IMG/VR virus record: IMGVR_UViG_3300025141_000195
Coordinates: 1-44,967 of that record
DNA from: a virus
Strand: one strand, 5' to 3'
DNA length: 44,967 bases
Shown one piece after another: positions 24,961 to 33,389 of the stretch (the first letter of the stretch is position 1; each line of letters starts with the position of its first letter). Position numbers and translations under genes: made by a program. The notes under the pieces were generated by a model. The model searched no databases. It saw only the letters and a program-made list of their open reading frames with translations, and was not told where the DNA came from.

Positions 24961-26229
24961 TTACCCCACAAATATCGGCAACGGAGAGTTTTTGAACGTA
25001 GTAGCGGTTGCCTCAGATTTTTCGCTATCGCGCTTGACGAGTTCGCCGTATTCCATGCTCGTGAGAATCTCTAGAAGTTTGTCTCGCAATTCTTGTTGTT
25101 CGGCTTTTGCCTGCCCCAATAGTTCGCTGTGATTTAGAGTAACGCTTTGGCCTGGGATTGGCATCTGAGTAAACTTGCCTCGAATTTGCCCCAACATCTC
25201 CTTACATACGGCCAAACTATATTTTCGAATCCATTGCTTTCCGATGGCATTGATATTTCGAAAAGGAATATTATTATAGGGAAGCGTGTTCATATTGTTG
25301 ACGCCCTTTACTCCGTCGTCATAACCAGCGCCTGTGTCGGTGGAGTCTGTTTTAACGTAAAATTGAAACCATATTTCGCTATTCATGAAGGGAAAAAGAC
25401 TCGGTGACGGAAAAAGTCGCAGTTTATTGTTTTTGATTTCATATGAATAGTGAGATGTGCGTGTAAATAGAGAATCTTCATACATGATAGCTTGCATTTT
25501 GTTCTGCCACGTAGGAATTATCTCAAAAGTTGAGTCATCTGCAAATTGTCCATATGTTGAATAGTTTCCTACCACGCCGATGCCGCCATAGTATCCATAA
25601 AAACGCCACATGGCCCGGGGTGACTTAAAAAACACCTTGGTGACGTATACTCTATTGTTTCCGACTTTTCCTGCATAGGGCACAGTACGACCTTTTTCGT
25701 CGGTGCCGCTTGTAGATGCTGTTTCAACAATACTCTGAAGATCATAGTCTTGGCGGCTGTCTTTTGGTATCAAAGACGCAGAGTAGATCGTGGTGGTGCC
25801 GCCCATGTTGGCCATCGTTGCGAGGCCATCTCCCACCTTGCGTGCATATGCAGCCTGAAAGCGTGGATATCTCAGATTTGAACCGGTGGGGCCCGCTTTC
25901 TGATTTCCGCGATGATCAAATGTGCCCGTGGTATCGCCTAAAGCATCAGACAAGGCATTCTTGCTCTGGTGGAGATTAACAATATACGAATATTCTAATA
26001 CGGCTTCTTCATAGGCCGCATAAACATTAGCGGGAGTTAACTCGATGTCCACCACGTCGCCACCGAGCTTCTTATACACATAAGCTACTTGTAGTTTCGC
26101 TCCCTTGAGAAAATCGGCCGAGCCAGTGTACGCACCAATAGGACAGCCGGCAGCTACTTTGGTAGTGCTACCTGTGCTAGTAAGAACTATTGCGCTAGTT
26201 TGAGATTTCGGGGAAAGGTTTGTCGGCAT
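24961..26229 (-). CDS. Neck or head-completion protein, 422 residues
   Basis: 422 residues. Residues about 55-90 contain the acidic helix TPANVYAAYEEAVLEYSYIV, common in adaptor and neck proteins that dock under the portal, followed by a Gly/Asn-rich loop. The middle holds VYVTKVFFKSPRAMWRFYGY and NKLRLFPSPSLFPFMNSEIW, and the end has a long helix, KAEQQELRDKLLEILTSMEY. The location directly before the two neck genes and after capsid genes suggests a gp13-like neck or connector role; no enzyme motif is visible. AGGAG lies ten bases before the ATG, and a late-type element 18 bases before it. Confidence 0.62.
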   Translation of the reverse strand: MPTNLSPKSQTSAIVLTSTGSTTKVAAGCPIGAYTGSADFLKGAKLQVAYVYKKLGGDVVDIELTPANVYAAYEEAVLEYSYIVNLHQSKNALSDALGDTTGTFDHRGNQKAGPTGSNLRYPRFQAAYARKVGDGLATMANMGGTTTIYSASLIPKDSRQDYDLQSIVETASTSGTDEKGRTVPYAGKVGNNRVYVTKVFFKSPRAMWRFYGYYGGIGVVGNYSTYGQFADDSTFEIIPTWQNKMQAIMYEDSLFTRTSHYSYEIKNNKLRLFPSPSLFPFMNSEIWFQFYVKTDSTDTGAGYDDGVKGVNNMNTLPYNNIPFRNINAIGKQWIRKYSLAVCKEMLGQIRGKFTQMPIPGQSVTLNHSELLGQAKAEQQELRDKLLEILTSMEYGELVKRDSEKSEATATTFKNSPLPIFVG

Positions 26230-26246
26230 GCATGTGGGCTCCTATG

Positions 26247-26255
26247 CTAAATAGT
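26247..26255 (-). promoter_or_regulatory. Late-type element before the 422-residue neck gene
   Basis: ACTATTTAG on the minus strand, 18 bases before the start codon. It shares the ACTATTTA core with five other copies upstream of virion genes. Confidence 0.45.
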
Positions 26256-26294
26256 TTTACAAACTACAAAATTCAATGCGTAGAAACGTTTATT

Positions 26295-26693
26295 TTAGGC
26301 CGATGTAGAACGCGTCTTAGTTTTGGCTGTTTTTCTCGTACGTTTCCGAGTAGTAGCGCGCTTTTTGGGGGCGCTTTTTGTGATCTCTTTGATCACGGGA
26401 ATCTCCTCCGCAACGGGAGCGATCACCTCTGCCGCTGTTTCGATTTCAACTTCCGGCTCCACAGTGGGGGCTGGTGCGGTGAATTCGACATATGCTGAAG
26501 GATCTGGGGTACTGGCGATGATCGGGGTTGTAGTCTCCGTTGCCAATACTACCTCGGGAACCCTCTTTGCCTCCTTATTGGGGGGCTTTTGTTCTTCTTC
26601 AAGTTGCGCACTAATCCATTTCATTCGAGGGTGAGATGCGTGTTTGTTTTTAAATTTATTCCGGGCGGACATTAATCTTCTTTTTTTTCCCAT
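26295..26693 (-). CDS. Basic-ended low-complexity protein, possibly DNA- or capsid-associated
   Basis: 132 residues in three parts. The basic N-terminus starts MGKKRRLMSARNKFKNKHA. A long acidic Pro/Val/Ala/Glu linker (about 45-100) has runs like PTVEPEVEIETAAEV. The C-terminus KKRATTRKRTRKTAKTKTRS resembles histone H1 or Lys/Ala-rich DNA-binding tails. No folded domain is obvious. It sits between the decoration-protein unit and the neck genes, and a strong hairpin terminator lies upstream of it. AGGAG precedes the ATG and a late-type element lies 25 bases further. An internal head protein bound to packaged DNA would fit both charge and place, but this is inference. Confidence 0.6.
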   Translation of the reverse strand: MGKKRRLMSARNKFKNKHASHPRMKWISAQLEEEQKPPNKEAKRVPEVVLATETTTPIIASTPDPSAYVEFTAPAPTVEPEVEIETAAEVIAPVAEEIPVIKEITKSAPKKRATTRKRTRKTAKTKTRSTSA

Positions 26694-26717
26694 TTAAAAC
26701 TCCTAGGTTGGGCTATA

Positions 26718-26726
26718 GTAAATAGT
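26718..26726 (-). promoter_or_regulatory. Late-type element before the basic low-complexity gene
   Basis: ACTATTTAC on the minus strand, 25 bases before the start codon and about 90 bases past the 12-bp terminator. It therefore sits where a fresh start of transcription is needed. Confidence 0.5.
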
Positions 26727-26813
26727 AGCTTCTCGCCTAAAGCGAAAATCTCAAAAATTTGTCAGGGAAAAAATTTAAGAGATCGGCATTTTAACACCCA
26801 AGATCTCAAAATA

Positions 26814-26843
26814 AAAACCCCACCCGGCAAGGGGTGGGGTTTT
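26814..26843 (-). terminator. Rho-independent terminator after the decoration-protein gene
   Basis: A perfect 12-bp stem, AAAACCCCACCC with GGGTGGGGTTTT, closes a six-base loop and is followed by TATTTT on the minus strand. It lies 29 bases past the stop at 26872. The A/T-flanked stem could also stop plus-strand transcription. Confidence 0.9.
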
Positions 26844-26871
26844 AAGATTAATGTTAACTTAGTTTATAGTA

Positions 26872-27333
26872 TCAAGTCCATGCGCCGGCAGCTACAGCAT
26901 CCAAGTTGCCACGAATATACATCGACGTTCCGTCACATGTAATTTCTAGCCAGTCTCCAATATTGCCGCTAGTATCAATAGTGAAGGTGCCATTCGCATC
27001 ACTCTGAAGCGAACCATCGTCACATGTGATGAGTCCCATCAACTCGGTGCCATTAGCTGTAACAGCAAAACTTGTGGCGGGCTCATCGGTCAGGATGATC
27101 TTGCAGTGCCAACCAGCACCTGCTGCGGCAGATGTAGGAAGCGTAAGCACGGTGGTTCCCGCGTTAACAAAGTACACCTTTCCGCTGTCGGAAGCTGTGG
27201 CGCTTACCGAAGTGGTAACATTTTGGGTCTTCTTCTTTATACCCACAAGCGACGTGCCGTTTAACTGTAAATCTCTCTTTAAATTCTGAATTAGTGCTTG
27301 GGTTCTAGCCAAACCTACTCTTTTTGTTCCCAT
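26872..27333 (-). CDS. Probable capsid decoration protein
   Basis: 153 residues. The basic helical N-terminus (MGTKRVGLARTQALIQNLKR) is followed by a beta domain with VYFVNAGTTVLTLPTSAAAG and an end containing LEITCDGTSMYIRG. This beta domain resembles the C-terminal module shared by the phage's fibre proteins: a strand of LPsA type, a strand of II type, then an NGT/DGT turn. Location straight after the major capsid gene, with its own Shine-Dalgarno site (GGAGG) and a strong terminator on each side, suggests an abundant outer capsid protein such as a Soc/Hoc analogue. A fibre attached to the head is the alternative. Confidence 0.6.
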   Translation of the reverse strand: MGTKRVGLARTQALIQNLKRDLQLNGTSLVGIKKKTQNVTTSVSATASDSGKVYFVNAGTTVLTLPTSAAAGAGWHCKIILTDEPATSFAVTANGTELMGLITCDDGSLQSDANGTFTIDTSGNIGDWLEITCDGTSMYIRGNLDAVAAGAWT

Positions 27334-27375
27334 TTTTATAATCCTCCATTTGTAATCATATCATAAAAAATAACA

Positions 27376-27389
27376 AGCCCCTATGGGCT
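27376..27389 (-). terminator. Short hairpin with T-rich tail between capsid and decoration genes
   Basis: AGCCC-4-GGGCT (5-bp stem, loop ATAG on the minus strand) is followed by TGTTATTTTTTATG. It is weak in stem but good in tail, and is the second of two hairpins in this gap. Confidence 0.45.
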
Positions 27390-27395
27390 CGTCTG

Positions 27396-27405
27396 TAAGT
27401 AGTCT
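27396..27405 (-). promoter_or_regulatory. Late-type element variant before the decoration-protein gene
   Basis: AGACTACTTA on the minus strand, between the two hairpins and 63 bases before the decoration start. The same ten bases occur at 37001-37010 before a fibre gene. Confidence 0.45.
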
Positions 27406-27416
27406 CGCCATACAGG

Positions 27417-27444
27417 AAAGCCCCCGTTAAAAAACGGAGGCTTT
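27417..27444 (-). terminator. Hairpin terminator after the major capsid gene
   Basis: AAAGCCTCCGTT and AACGGGGGCTTT pair over 12 positions with one mismatch around a four-base loop, 29 bases past the capsid stop. T runs lie within the stem ends; the following sequence is only mildly T-rich. Confidence 0.7.
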
Positions 27445-27472
27445 ACCATGTAATGGGCTATAGTTTTAACTA

Positions 27473-29329
27473 TTAGCCGCTAGTAGCACCAGACTCACCA
27501 AGCAGTCCTCGCACAACAACAAGGCCGTACATATCAGGACGCACCATCTTCTTGGCATAGCGAGTCATCACGCCCTTGCGGGGCACGAAGTCTTCGACGC
27601 CGAAGATCGTGGGTGTAGTTTGCAGTGGTACATACGGTGCGTACACATATCCGCTTTCAAGGAAAGAGGATCCGCGACGTCCGACGAGAATCACGTTACG
27701 CAGGAAGTACGGGTCAACAATGACGTCGAACTTCTTACTGAGTGATCCCACCTTGACGGCACCGATGCTTCCGCGGTCGTCATCAGCAGTGACGGAAGCA
27801 CGGAATCCAGCGGTGAACTCAAGAATGTTGGCAACTTCAGGTCCACAGACGATGAAGTTAGCGCCACCACGCAGAGTCTTGCGATGGATTTGTGCAGAAA
27901 CGTCATTGATGGTTTCCGCGAGAGTCTCATACCACTCGGATACCGTACCGGTGAAGTCAGGAGCAGCCGAAGATGCGCCAATTTCAGCACCAGTTGTACG
28001 GTCCACGAAGAGACCCGGAGCGCGCGACCAATAATAGGTAGCGGCAGTTGCACCGTTGACCAAATCACCGATAATCTCACGATCAATCTCAAGAGCAACT
28101 TGCTCAGAGAGAATGCTCGTAAGCTCGACTTCCGCATCAAGGTTGTGGTAGGCATTAAGGTCTTGCCCTAATTCCGGAGTCCACTTAGCCTTGAGCTTCT
28201 TGGTCATCGCCGTGACAGCCACGGAATCGACCTTGATGTCGATCTCTGGGATGTCAGCGGAGCCTTCCAGTCCCCACTCAGTAGCACCAACAACCGCACC
28301 AAGTCTACCAGATCCAGCATTCTGGAAGGTATCCACGATGGGAGTTTGGACAGTAATTAGACCAGCGCGCTTAGAGATGTTACCGACTGAAGACGGAACC
28401 ACAAATACCATCCGCACAGCGCTTCCGGTAACGGGACCTGACTTGGCACTCTTCACCAATGTGGTAAGTCGACGAACCTGTTTGGGGCCCGTATTGCCGA
28501 ACCACTTGGTATCGCCGGTGTTTGTAACACCAATGCCAGAACCTGAAAGTGCAGAAGCCGAAACTTCAAAAGCACCAAGGTTATTAAAGTCAGCCGTCCG
28601 TGAACCTGATAGCAACATCTTCTTGTCAATTTCGAGAACAAGAACACTGTATGCAGTGGTGCTCCCTGTCAAAGCGTTGATATCCGGATCATACTCAATC
28701 AGCTGCTGCTGAGCGCGGGCAGTATGAAGCGATGAGGAGTGAATACCCCAATACTTCTTAATAGACCACTTTCCTTTACCGCATTGATGGCCACCCTTTG
28801 GCGATGCATACGCATAACCGCGTGCACCAACAGTACGAGGACCAGACTTATCTTGAGCCATGTTACCGACCAGGTCAAGACCGCCCGTGATCTCGGCACC
28901 AACTTTGTTGCCACCATAGATCGAGGAGCCAGAAATGTTACCAAATCTGTCCTTGGCCTGAGCGTCGTTCGCAGTTCCACCGAGGTCGGGGGAATACACG
29001 AAGTCAAGGAAGAAGATGAGTCCCGAGGGGAGACTCATCGGCTGAACGCTAACGAGATCGTTAGCAATTAAGCCTGCGAATACACGACGTACGATGGGGA
29101 ACGCGACGGCTGCAAAGCCCTCAACATCTCCAGCGCTCATGCTGCTACTTTCGCGGAGTAGTTCTTTTGCTTGGTTTTCAAGCAAGCGAGCCATAGCCGT
29201 CTTCTGACGATCCTTATCAAGACCTTCAAGAAGTCCCGTCTTCTCCCACTTGGAAAGAAGAGCGTGGCTTTCTGCTCGCATATCACGATTGACAACACCT
29301 TCTGTCAATCTTTCGATAATACTAGACAT
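27473..29329 (-). CDS. Major capsid protein (gp23-like)
   Basis: 618 residues, somewhat longer than T4 gp23 (521). The N-terminus, MSSIIERLTEGVVNRDMRAE, is helical and would be the region removed by the prohead protease in gp23-type capsids. The conserved core begins GFAAVAFPIVRRVFAGLIAN and continues VSVQPMSLPSGLIFFLDF, the clearest gp23 hallmark. WTPELGQDLNAYHNLDAEVE and a stretch near the C-terminus, FDVIVDPYFLRNVILVG, are also typical of HK97-fold T4-type capsids. AAAGGAGGTGA gives the strongest Shine-Dalgarno site in the window, in line with very high expression. It directly follows the scaffold gene and ends before paired hairpins. Confidence 0.95.
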   Translation of the reverse strand: MSSIIERLTEGVVNRDMRAESHALLSKWEKTGLLEGLDKDRQKTAMARLLENQAKELLRESSSMSAGDVEGFAAVAFPIVRRVFAGLIANDLVSVQPMSLPSGLIFFLDFVYSPDLGGTANDAQAKDRFGNISGSSIYGGNKVGAEITGGLDLVGNMAQDKSGPRTVGARGYAYASPKGGHQCGKGKWSIKKYWGIHSSSLHTARAQQQLIEYDPDINALTGSTTAYSVLVLEIDKKMLLSGSRTADFNNLGAFEVSASALSGSGIGVTNTGDTKWFGNTGPKQVRRLTTLVKSAKSGPVTGSAVRMVFVVPSSVGNISKRAGLITVQTPIVDTFQNAGSGRLGAVVGATEWGLEGSADIPEIDIKVDSVAVTAMTKKLKAKWTPELGQDLNAYHNLDAEVELTSILSEQVALEIDREIIGDLVNGATAATYYWSRAPGLFVDRTTGAEIGASSAAPDFTGTVSEWYETLAETINDVSAQIHRKTLRGGANFIVCGPEVANILEFTAGFRASVTADDDRGSIGAVKVGSLSKKFDVIVDPYFLRNVILVGRRGSSFLESGYVYAPYVPLQTTPTIFGVEDFVPRKGVMTRYAKKMVRPDMYGLVVVRGLLGESGATSG

Positions 29330-29359
29330 TTTAAATCACCTCCTTTATATTTTATATGA

Positions 29360-30619
29360 TTATTTTATTCCAGCTAGTTTTTTCATCCGATCTGAAATAG
29401 GATCGGAACTAGGCGCCTCTTGACGAGTTGCCCGGATGACGGCTGACCGACGACCAATAGCCTCGCTCAGTGATTGTGGGCCTCTTTTTGGAGTGGCCTC
29501 CACTGTGCTCTGAAGCGTTTCGTAGATCGTTCTTGCTTCCATCACAGAACCGGCGCCAGAAATCGCTTCGACAATCTTTTGTTTTTGTCGCTCATTAAGG
29601 GAGGTATTTCTCAATATCCGGTTCGTATAAAGCAAGCGAGCATTGGAGAGGTTTACATCTTGTAAGCTCTCTTTAAGCTCGTTAACTGCTTGCTTATATT
29701 GATTGTTCTGCTCATTGACTTGGTTATTTTCGAAAACCAACTCTTCTTGAGCTTTCTTCAAAGTGTTTAATTCTTCTTCCACATCTGTACTTCTACGATG
29801 TGCTAATTCTTTTTCCATGGCCCATTTCTGGTCTTCAGACGATCGGCCGGCCCAGCCGCTCAAGTCCGCGCCCATGTCTACTGTGAGCTTTTCTACGATC
29901 GCGTCGACGAGTTCGTTGATATTCTCTTCGTCTTCGGCGCGCTTATAGGCCTCACCCTCTTCGAGATCTTCATCTTCCTCGTCGCGGTTGCCCATAAGAT
30001 GACTAGCCAAGCCCATTGCCGCATCTTCTTCCAAGCCTGCGCGTTGCATTGCTTGTGAATCAGACTCTTCCTCTTCGGCCGAGGGGTCCCCTGACGGTTG
30101 CACTTGCCATGTTTGAGATGTGTCGTCGTCTTCGTCCAAGAGGGCTGCAAGATCAATTTCGTTTAAGTCAATCTCTTCTTCTACTCTGAGGGCCTCGATG
30201 CTCTCTTGGAGTGCTCCGAGATCTAAGGTTAATTGTACCTCTTCTCCGGTGGCCGGGAATGAATTCAGATTCTTTCCCTCTAGGTTTCCTAAATCATCGG
30301 TGGCCGCAAGAGGAATATCTTCTTCTGCGATTTCTTCGGGTTCAGCGCCCTCTTCCATTGGGGCCGCGGCCGGATCCATTGCCGGCATCTCTGCGCCGGC
30401 GGCTTCGGGTGCTGGCATCTCTGCACCAGCGTCTGCTCCAACTTCGGGGGCGGCGGCGCCGAGAGGATCGCCAAGGAGATCATCTTGCTCCAAGAGTTGC
30501 TCCAGTGTGTTCCGTACTTCATCGGAATATTTTTCGATGACGATGGTTTCAGCATTCTTCAAGGCTGCGGTACGTAGTGCCTTCGCATCTACAATTGCTT
30601 CGTTAAGCAAATTAGACAT
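29360..30619 (-). CDS. Prohead core scaffolding protein (gp22-like)
   Basis: 419 residues, very acidic in the middle. The N-terminus SNLLNEAIVDAKALRTAALK is followed by a helix, then an Ala/Pro/Glu linker (about 50-110), an acidic region with EEIDLNEIDLAALLDEDDD, and a long coiled coil (about 275-345, LNTLKKAQEELVFENNQVNE and on). The C-terminal domain has RLLYTNRILRNTSLNERQKQ and ends DRMKKLAGIK, the conserved motif of T4-type core proteins that binds capsid and portal. It would build the inner core around which gp23-like capsid assembles and then be cut by the prohead protease. The protease gene is not in the window. A late-type element lies 32 bases before the start. Confidence 0.88.
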   Translation of the reverse strand: MSNLLNEAIVDAKALRTAALKNAETIVIEKYSDEVRNTLEQLLEQDDLLGDPLGAAAPEVGADAGAEMPAPEAAGAEMPAMDPAAAPMEEGAEPEEIAEEDIPLAATDDLGNLEGKNLNSFPATGEEVQLTLDLGALQESIEALRVEEEIDLNEIDLAALLDEDDDTSQTWQVQPSGDPSAEEEESDSQAMQRAGLEEDAAMGLASHLMGNRDEEDEDLEEGEAYKRAEDEENINELVDAIVEKLTVDMGADLSGWAGRSSEDQKWAMEKELAHRRSTDVEEELNTLKKAQEELVFENNQVNEQNNQYKQAVNELKESLQDVNLSNARLLYTNRILRNTSLNERQKQKIVEAISGAGSVMEARTIYETLQSTVEATPKRGPQSLSEAIGRRSAVIRATRQEAPSSDPISDRMKKLAGIK

Positions 30620-30650
30620 AAATTATCTCCTAAAATGGCAATAGTTCAAA

Positions 30651-30659
30651 ATAAATAGT
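30651..30659 (-). promoter_or_regulatory. Late-type element before the scaffold gene
   Basis: ACTATTTAT on the minus strand continues as TTTGAAC, almost identical to the copy at 43182-43190 (ATTGAAC), and both lie 32-33 bases before a start codon. It would serve scaffold and capsid genes together. Confidence 0.55.
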
Positions 30660-30684
30660 TTTATTAACCCCAAAAACCATTACT

Positions 30685-33372
30685 TTAGCTGATTTTCTCA
30701 ATGGTAATCCAAGCCTGATCGACCTCTGTGCTTGTGGTGCACGGAAGAGAACCGAATATATGCTGGGCATATAATTCAATTATATCATTGGAGTTCAAAT
30801 TAGTGGTGAAGGTTGCGTTATTGGAGCCACGAGTATATCCGCCGCCTAAGCTATCAAATGTTACATAGTCCGAAGAAGCCGGAACGGTTCTAATCGATCC
30901 CGTAGCGGCGGCGCTTCCGGAGCCGGCCGAATAGCTCGATGATACCAAATAAGATCTCAGCACTTGAGGGGGAACAGCGCCAGTTTGGTACCAATTTATT
31001 CCATAAGAAACCTTATACAGGCCATTATCTAGAACGTGGATTTTAGAACCCCCGACAGACGCTGAATAGTATGAATCATCGTCCGCACTAATCACATCCC
31101 ACGACACTGAGGCAGATGTGGAGCTAACAGCCCAGTTAAAATCTTGAGCTGTTGTGGTGCGGGCGCTAAAGATAGCTCCGCGCTCTACGGCAGCATCTAC
31201 CGCAAGAGTGCCCGTAACGGTTAGGCCCATAGGTATAATTCTCGATGGAACGGTCCACTCATCTAAGGTTGCATCATAGTATCTGTTTTCACGATCGGCG
31301 GTAACAAACACGGTATCTCCGTCGGACGGGGCATAAACATCCCACGCGCCGCGGCGAAAGTGAATGATCTTGTTTTTAAGGCTATCACGACCAGAGGCAA
31401 TCGTGTCATAATAGCCTTTAACTGAAGTGTATTGCGTCTGCAGCGCGCTGCCGGTGATACCGCTGCTAAAGTCCCAAGCGGACTCACTTAAAAACACACT
31501 CCCCACCGAGGCGGATAGGCGCGCCTGCATATATGCATCTCCATAACCTGACGTCACAAAAGTCTCTAATACTATCTTAGAGGCCGGGGAAATGGTGGAT
31601 GACGATAGCGGGTTTGTGTAATTTTTTGATCCGGAAACATTATAAAAGGGATTGGCTGGCGGCCAAGTCGATGAGGATTTAGCTAAAATGGTTCTCCAGT
31701 AAGGAGTGATTCCGGTGGCTGGGGATTTTTTATCAACGCCGCCGCCGCCCTCGGTCCTTATTATAAATTTAAGATCGCCGCTATATTCTTTCTTTGTGGT
31801 CCACCTTTGGTAATGTCCTCTGATAGCAAGCTGGTATCGTGGAAACGTGGTCATGACACCACCTAAAGCGAGGCCACTCGGCACGCTTCTTTTTGTAAAG
31901 ACACCCGCATTCGGTTGTTGAAGGTAGAATGGATAATTCCATATTAGTTGACCGTCCGCATAAGCTGAGCCTGATTTAAATTTTTGTACGTGACTCGTTG
32001 GAGGAATATTCTGATTAAACAAGAATCCTTGCTGCACATGTAGGAGTCCGGTATCAGGCAAGTTGCGATTATACGCTGCAAAAACTTTTCCTAGTCGGTT
32101 CTGAATGGCTCCCGTGTGGTTACTGTAAACCAAAATAGTTCTGGGGCATGCTGCTACGTATCTATAGGCGGCGTTGGTTTCGCCGATCGGCTTGCCCTTC
32201 CAGCGTGCACAGCACGACGCAGAGTAAGGTACACCACCATTCATATCAAACACCGGTTCCGTGAGCCCCCCGCCGATGCCGGCCACGGGATTTACTCGCG
32301 TGAGGGTACGCCGGCGAGGGTTAGAATCGTTTGTCGTAATTCTGGCATTGATCCCCCAAATACGTGTCTGAAACCCATTGGCGGATCCGCTAATAAAATA
32401 CTTGATGGTATTGCCGCCGGCGACCAGATGAGGCTGTATATCGATCTCGTCTACTTCCGTTCGATTGTCCCCCGAGAGATCTCCAGTCCATACTTCGATA
32501 TCGTTAATCTTCACTGTCTTTTTAACGTTCTCTTTGTTGTCGTCCATGTGGGCGTCCTCGTGTACGAGGTGGAGGACGGCTTCGGTTGGAATGTCGGACG
32601 ACATCTTAAATCTCATAGTGGCGCCAACATACTCTACGGCTGAAACGGGGAAGCCATAGCTCCAGCCGAGTCGGACAGCAGGAATAGCATTCTTTGTGGC
32701 GGCAGTCGAATAATGAGTGGGAAAAAATTGAAACCTTCGATTCCATCGAGTTCCTGCTTTAACAATGCCTTGAACATCCCTATAGGTGTAGGATGGAATA
32801 TTGTCATTTTTGGCGGCGAAATCGTCGATGGTCCAACCAATCAAATTTGGATAAGTAAGAGATAATTTGGACAATTCCATGGCTGCAGAACCCCATTTTT
32901 TGGCCGCTGTTCCCGCATTTTCAACATACTGGTTGTTCTTTAAAAAACCGCCTTTGATCCCCCACCGGTTGACGCTTCCGGATAGAATGTTTTTGCGGGG
33001 GCCGCACACTGCAAATACTTTTATATTTGTGTCCTGCGACTGACTGAGAAAGCTTACTAGTTCGGGCCAGAGGGTGCCCGTTGAATTATCGTACGGAGTG
33101 CCCCCCACATTATCAAGCGCGAGTCCGATAATGTTGTGATTCAGGGCGTTTAAAGATGCTATGGTGCCGGTCATGTTATACTGAGAGCGGGCTCCATTGG
33201 CCTTTATCGTATTTCCATAAGCGCCTATTAATTGAAATGTATCAATGTCGTCACCATCAATAAGAAGAAATCTTTCGCCGGCGGAACCGGATCCATAATA
33301 TAGCTCTGTAGAGCGAACTGCCTTTACTGGCTCTAATACTGATCTGGAATCTTCTGGGGTTGTATAGCTCAT
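30685..33372 (-). CDS. Tail fibre/spike with barrel-like (possible glycoside hydrolase) domain and C1q/TNF-like end
   Basis: 895 residues. The first 260 alternate strands and helices as in a TIM barrel: FLLIDGDDIDTF, NIIGLALDNVGG, NIKVFAVCGPRK, NLIGWTIDDFAA with an Asp pair at the strand end, and RFQFFPTHYST. This is how many glycoside hydrolase barrels place their acids, so a surface-sugar enzyme is possible but unproven. The middle (about 260-650) is beta-rich with carbohydrate-module character. The last 150 residues, with HVLDNGLYKVSYGINWYQTG and SNDIIELYAQHIFGS, look like a trimeric C1q/TNF jelly roll, common at fibre tips. The stop is 66 bases before the scaffold start; AAAGGA precedes the ATG. 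Confidence 0.6.
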   Translation of the reverse strand: MSYTTPEDSRSVLEPVKAVRSTELYYGSGSAGERFLLIDGDDIDTFQLIGAYGNTIKANGARSQYNMTGTIASLNALNHNIIGLALDNVGGTPYDNSTGTLWPELVSFLSQSQDTNIKVFAVCGPRKNILSGSVNRWGIKGGFLKNNQYVENAGTAAKKWGSAAMELSKLSLTYPNLIGWTIDDFAAKNDNIPSYTYRDVQGIVKAGTRWNRRFQFFPTHYSTAATKNAIPAVRLGWSYGFPVSAVEYVGATMRFKMSSDIPTEAVLHLVHEDAHMDDNKENVKKTVKINDIEVWTGDLSGDNRTEVDEIDIQPHLVAGGNTIKYFISGSANGFQTRIWGINARITTNDSNPRRRTLTRVNPVAGIGGGLTEPVFDMNGGVPYSASCCARWKGKPIGETNAAYRYVAACPRTILVYSNHTGAIQNRLGKVFAAYNRNLPDTGLLHVQQGFLFNQNIPPTSHVQKFKSGSAYADGQLIWNYPFYLQQPNAGVFTKRSVPSGLALGGVMTTFPRYQLAIRGHYQRWTTKKEYSGDLKFIIRTEGGGGVDKKSPATGITPYWRTILAKSSSTWPPANPFYNVSGSKNYTNPLSSSTISPASKIVLETFVTSGYGDAYMQARLSASVGSVFLSESAWDFSSGITGSALQTQYTSVKGYYDTIASGRDSLKNKIIHFRRGAWDVYAPSDGDTVFVTADRENRYYDATLDEWTVPSRIIPMGLTVTGTLAVDAAVERGAIFSARTTTAQDFNWAVSSTSASVSWDVISADDDSYYSASVGGSKIHVLDNGLYKVSYGINWYQTGAVPPQVLRSYLVSSSYSAGSGSAAATGSIRTVPASSDYVTFDSLGGGYTRGSNNATFTTNLNSNDIIELYAQHIFGSLPCTTSTEVDQAWITIEKIS

Positions 33373-33389
33373 CGTAAATTAGTCCTTTT

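Noticed and set aside
30120-30644. A 174-residue plus-strand reading frame opposite the scaffold gene
   Set aside because: It is the antisense shadow of a well-supported acidic scaffold gene; its Ser/Ala-rich composition mirrors that gene's codons and it has no Shine-Dalgarno site or family match.
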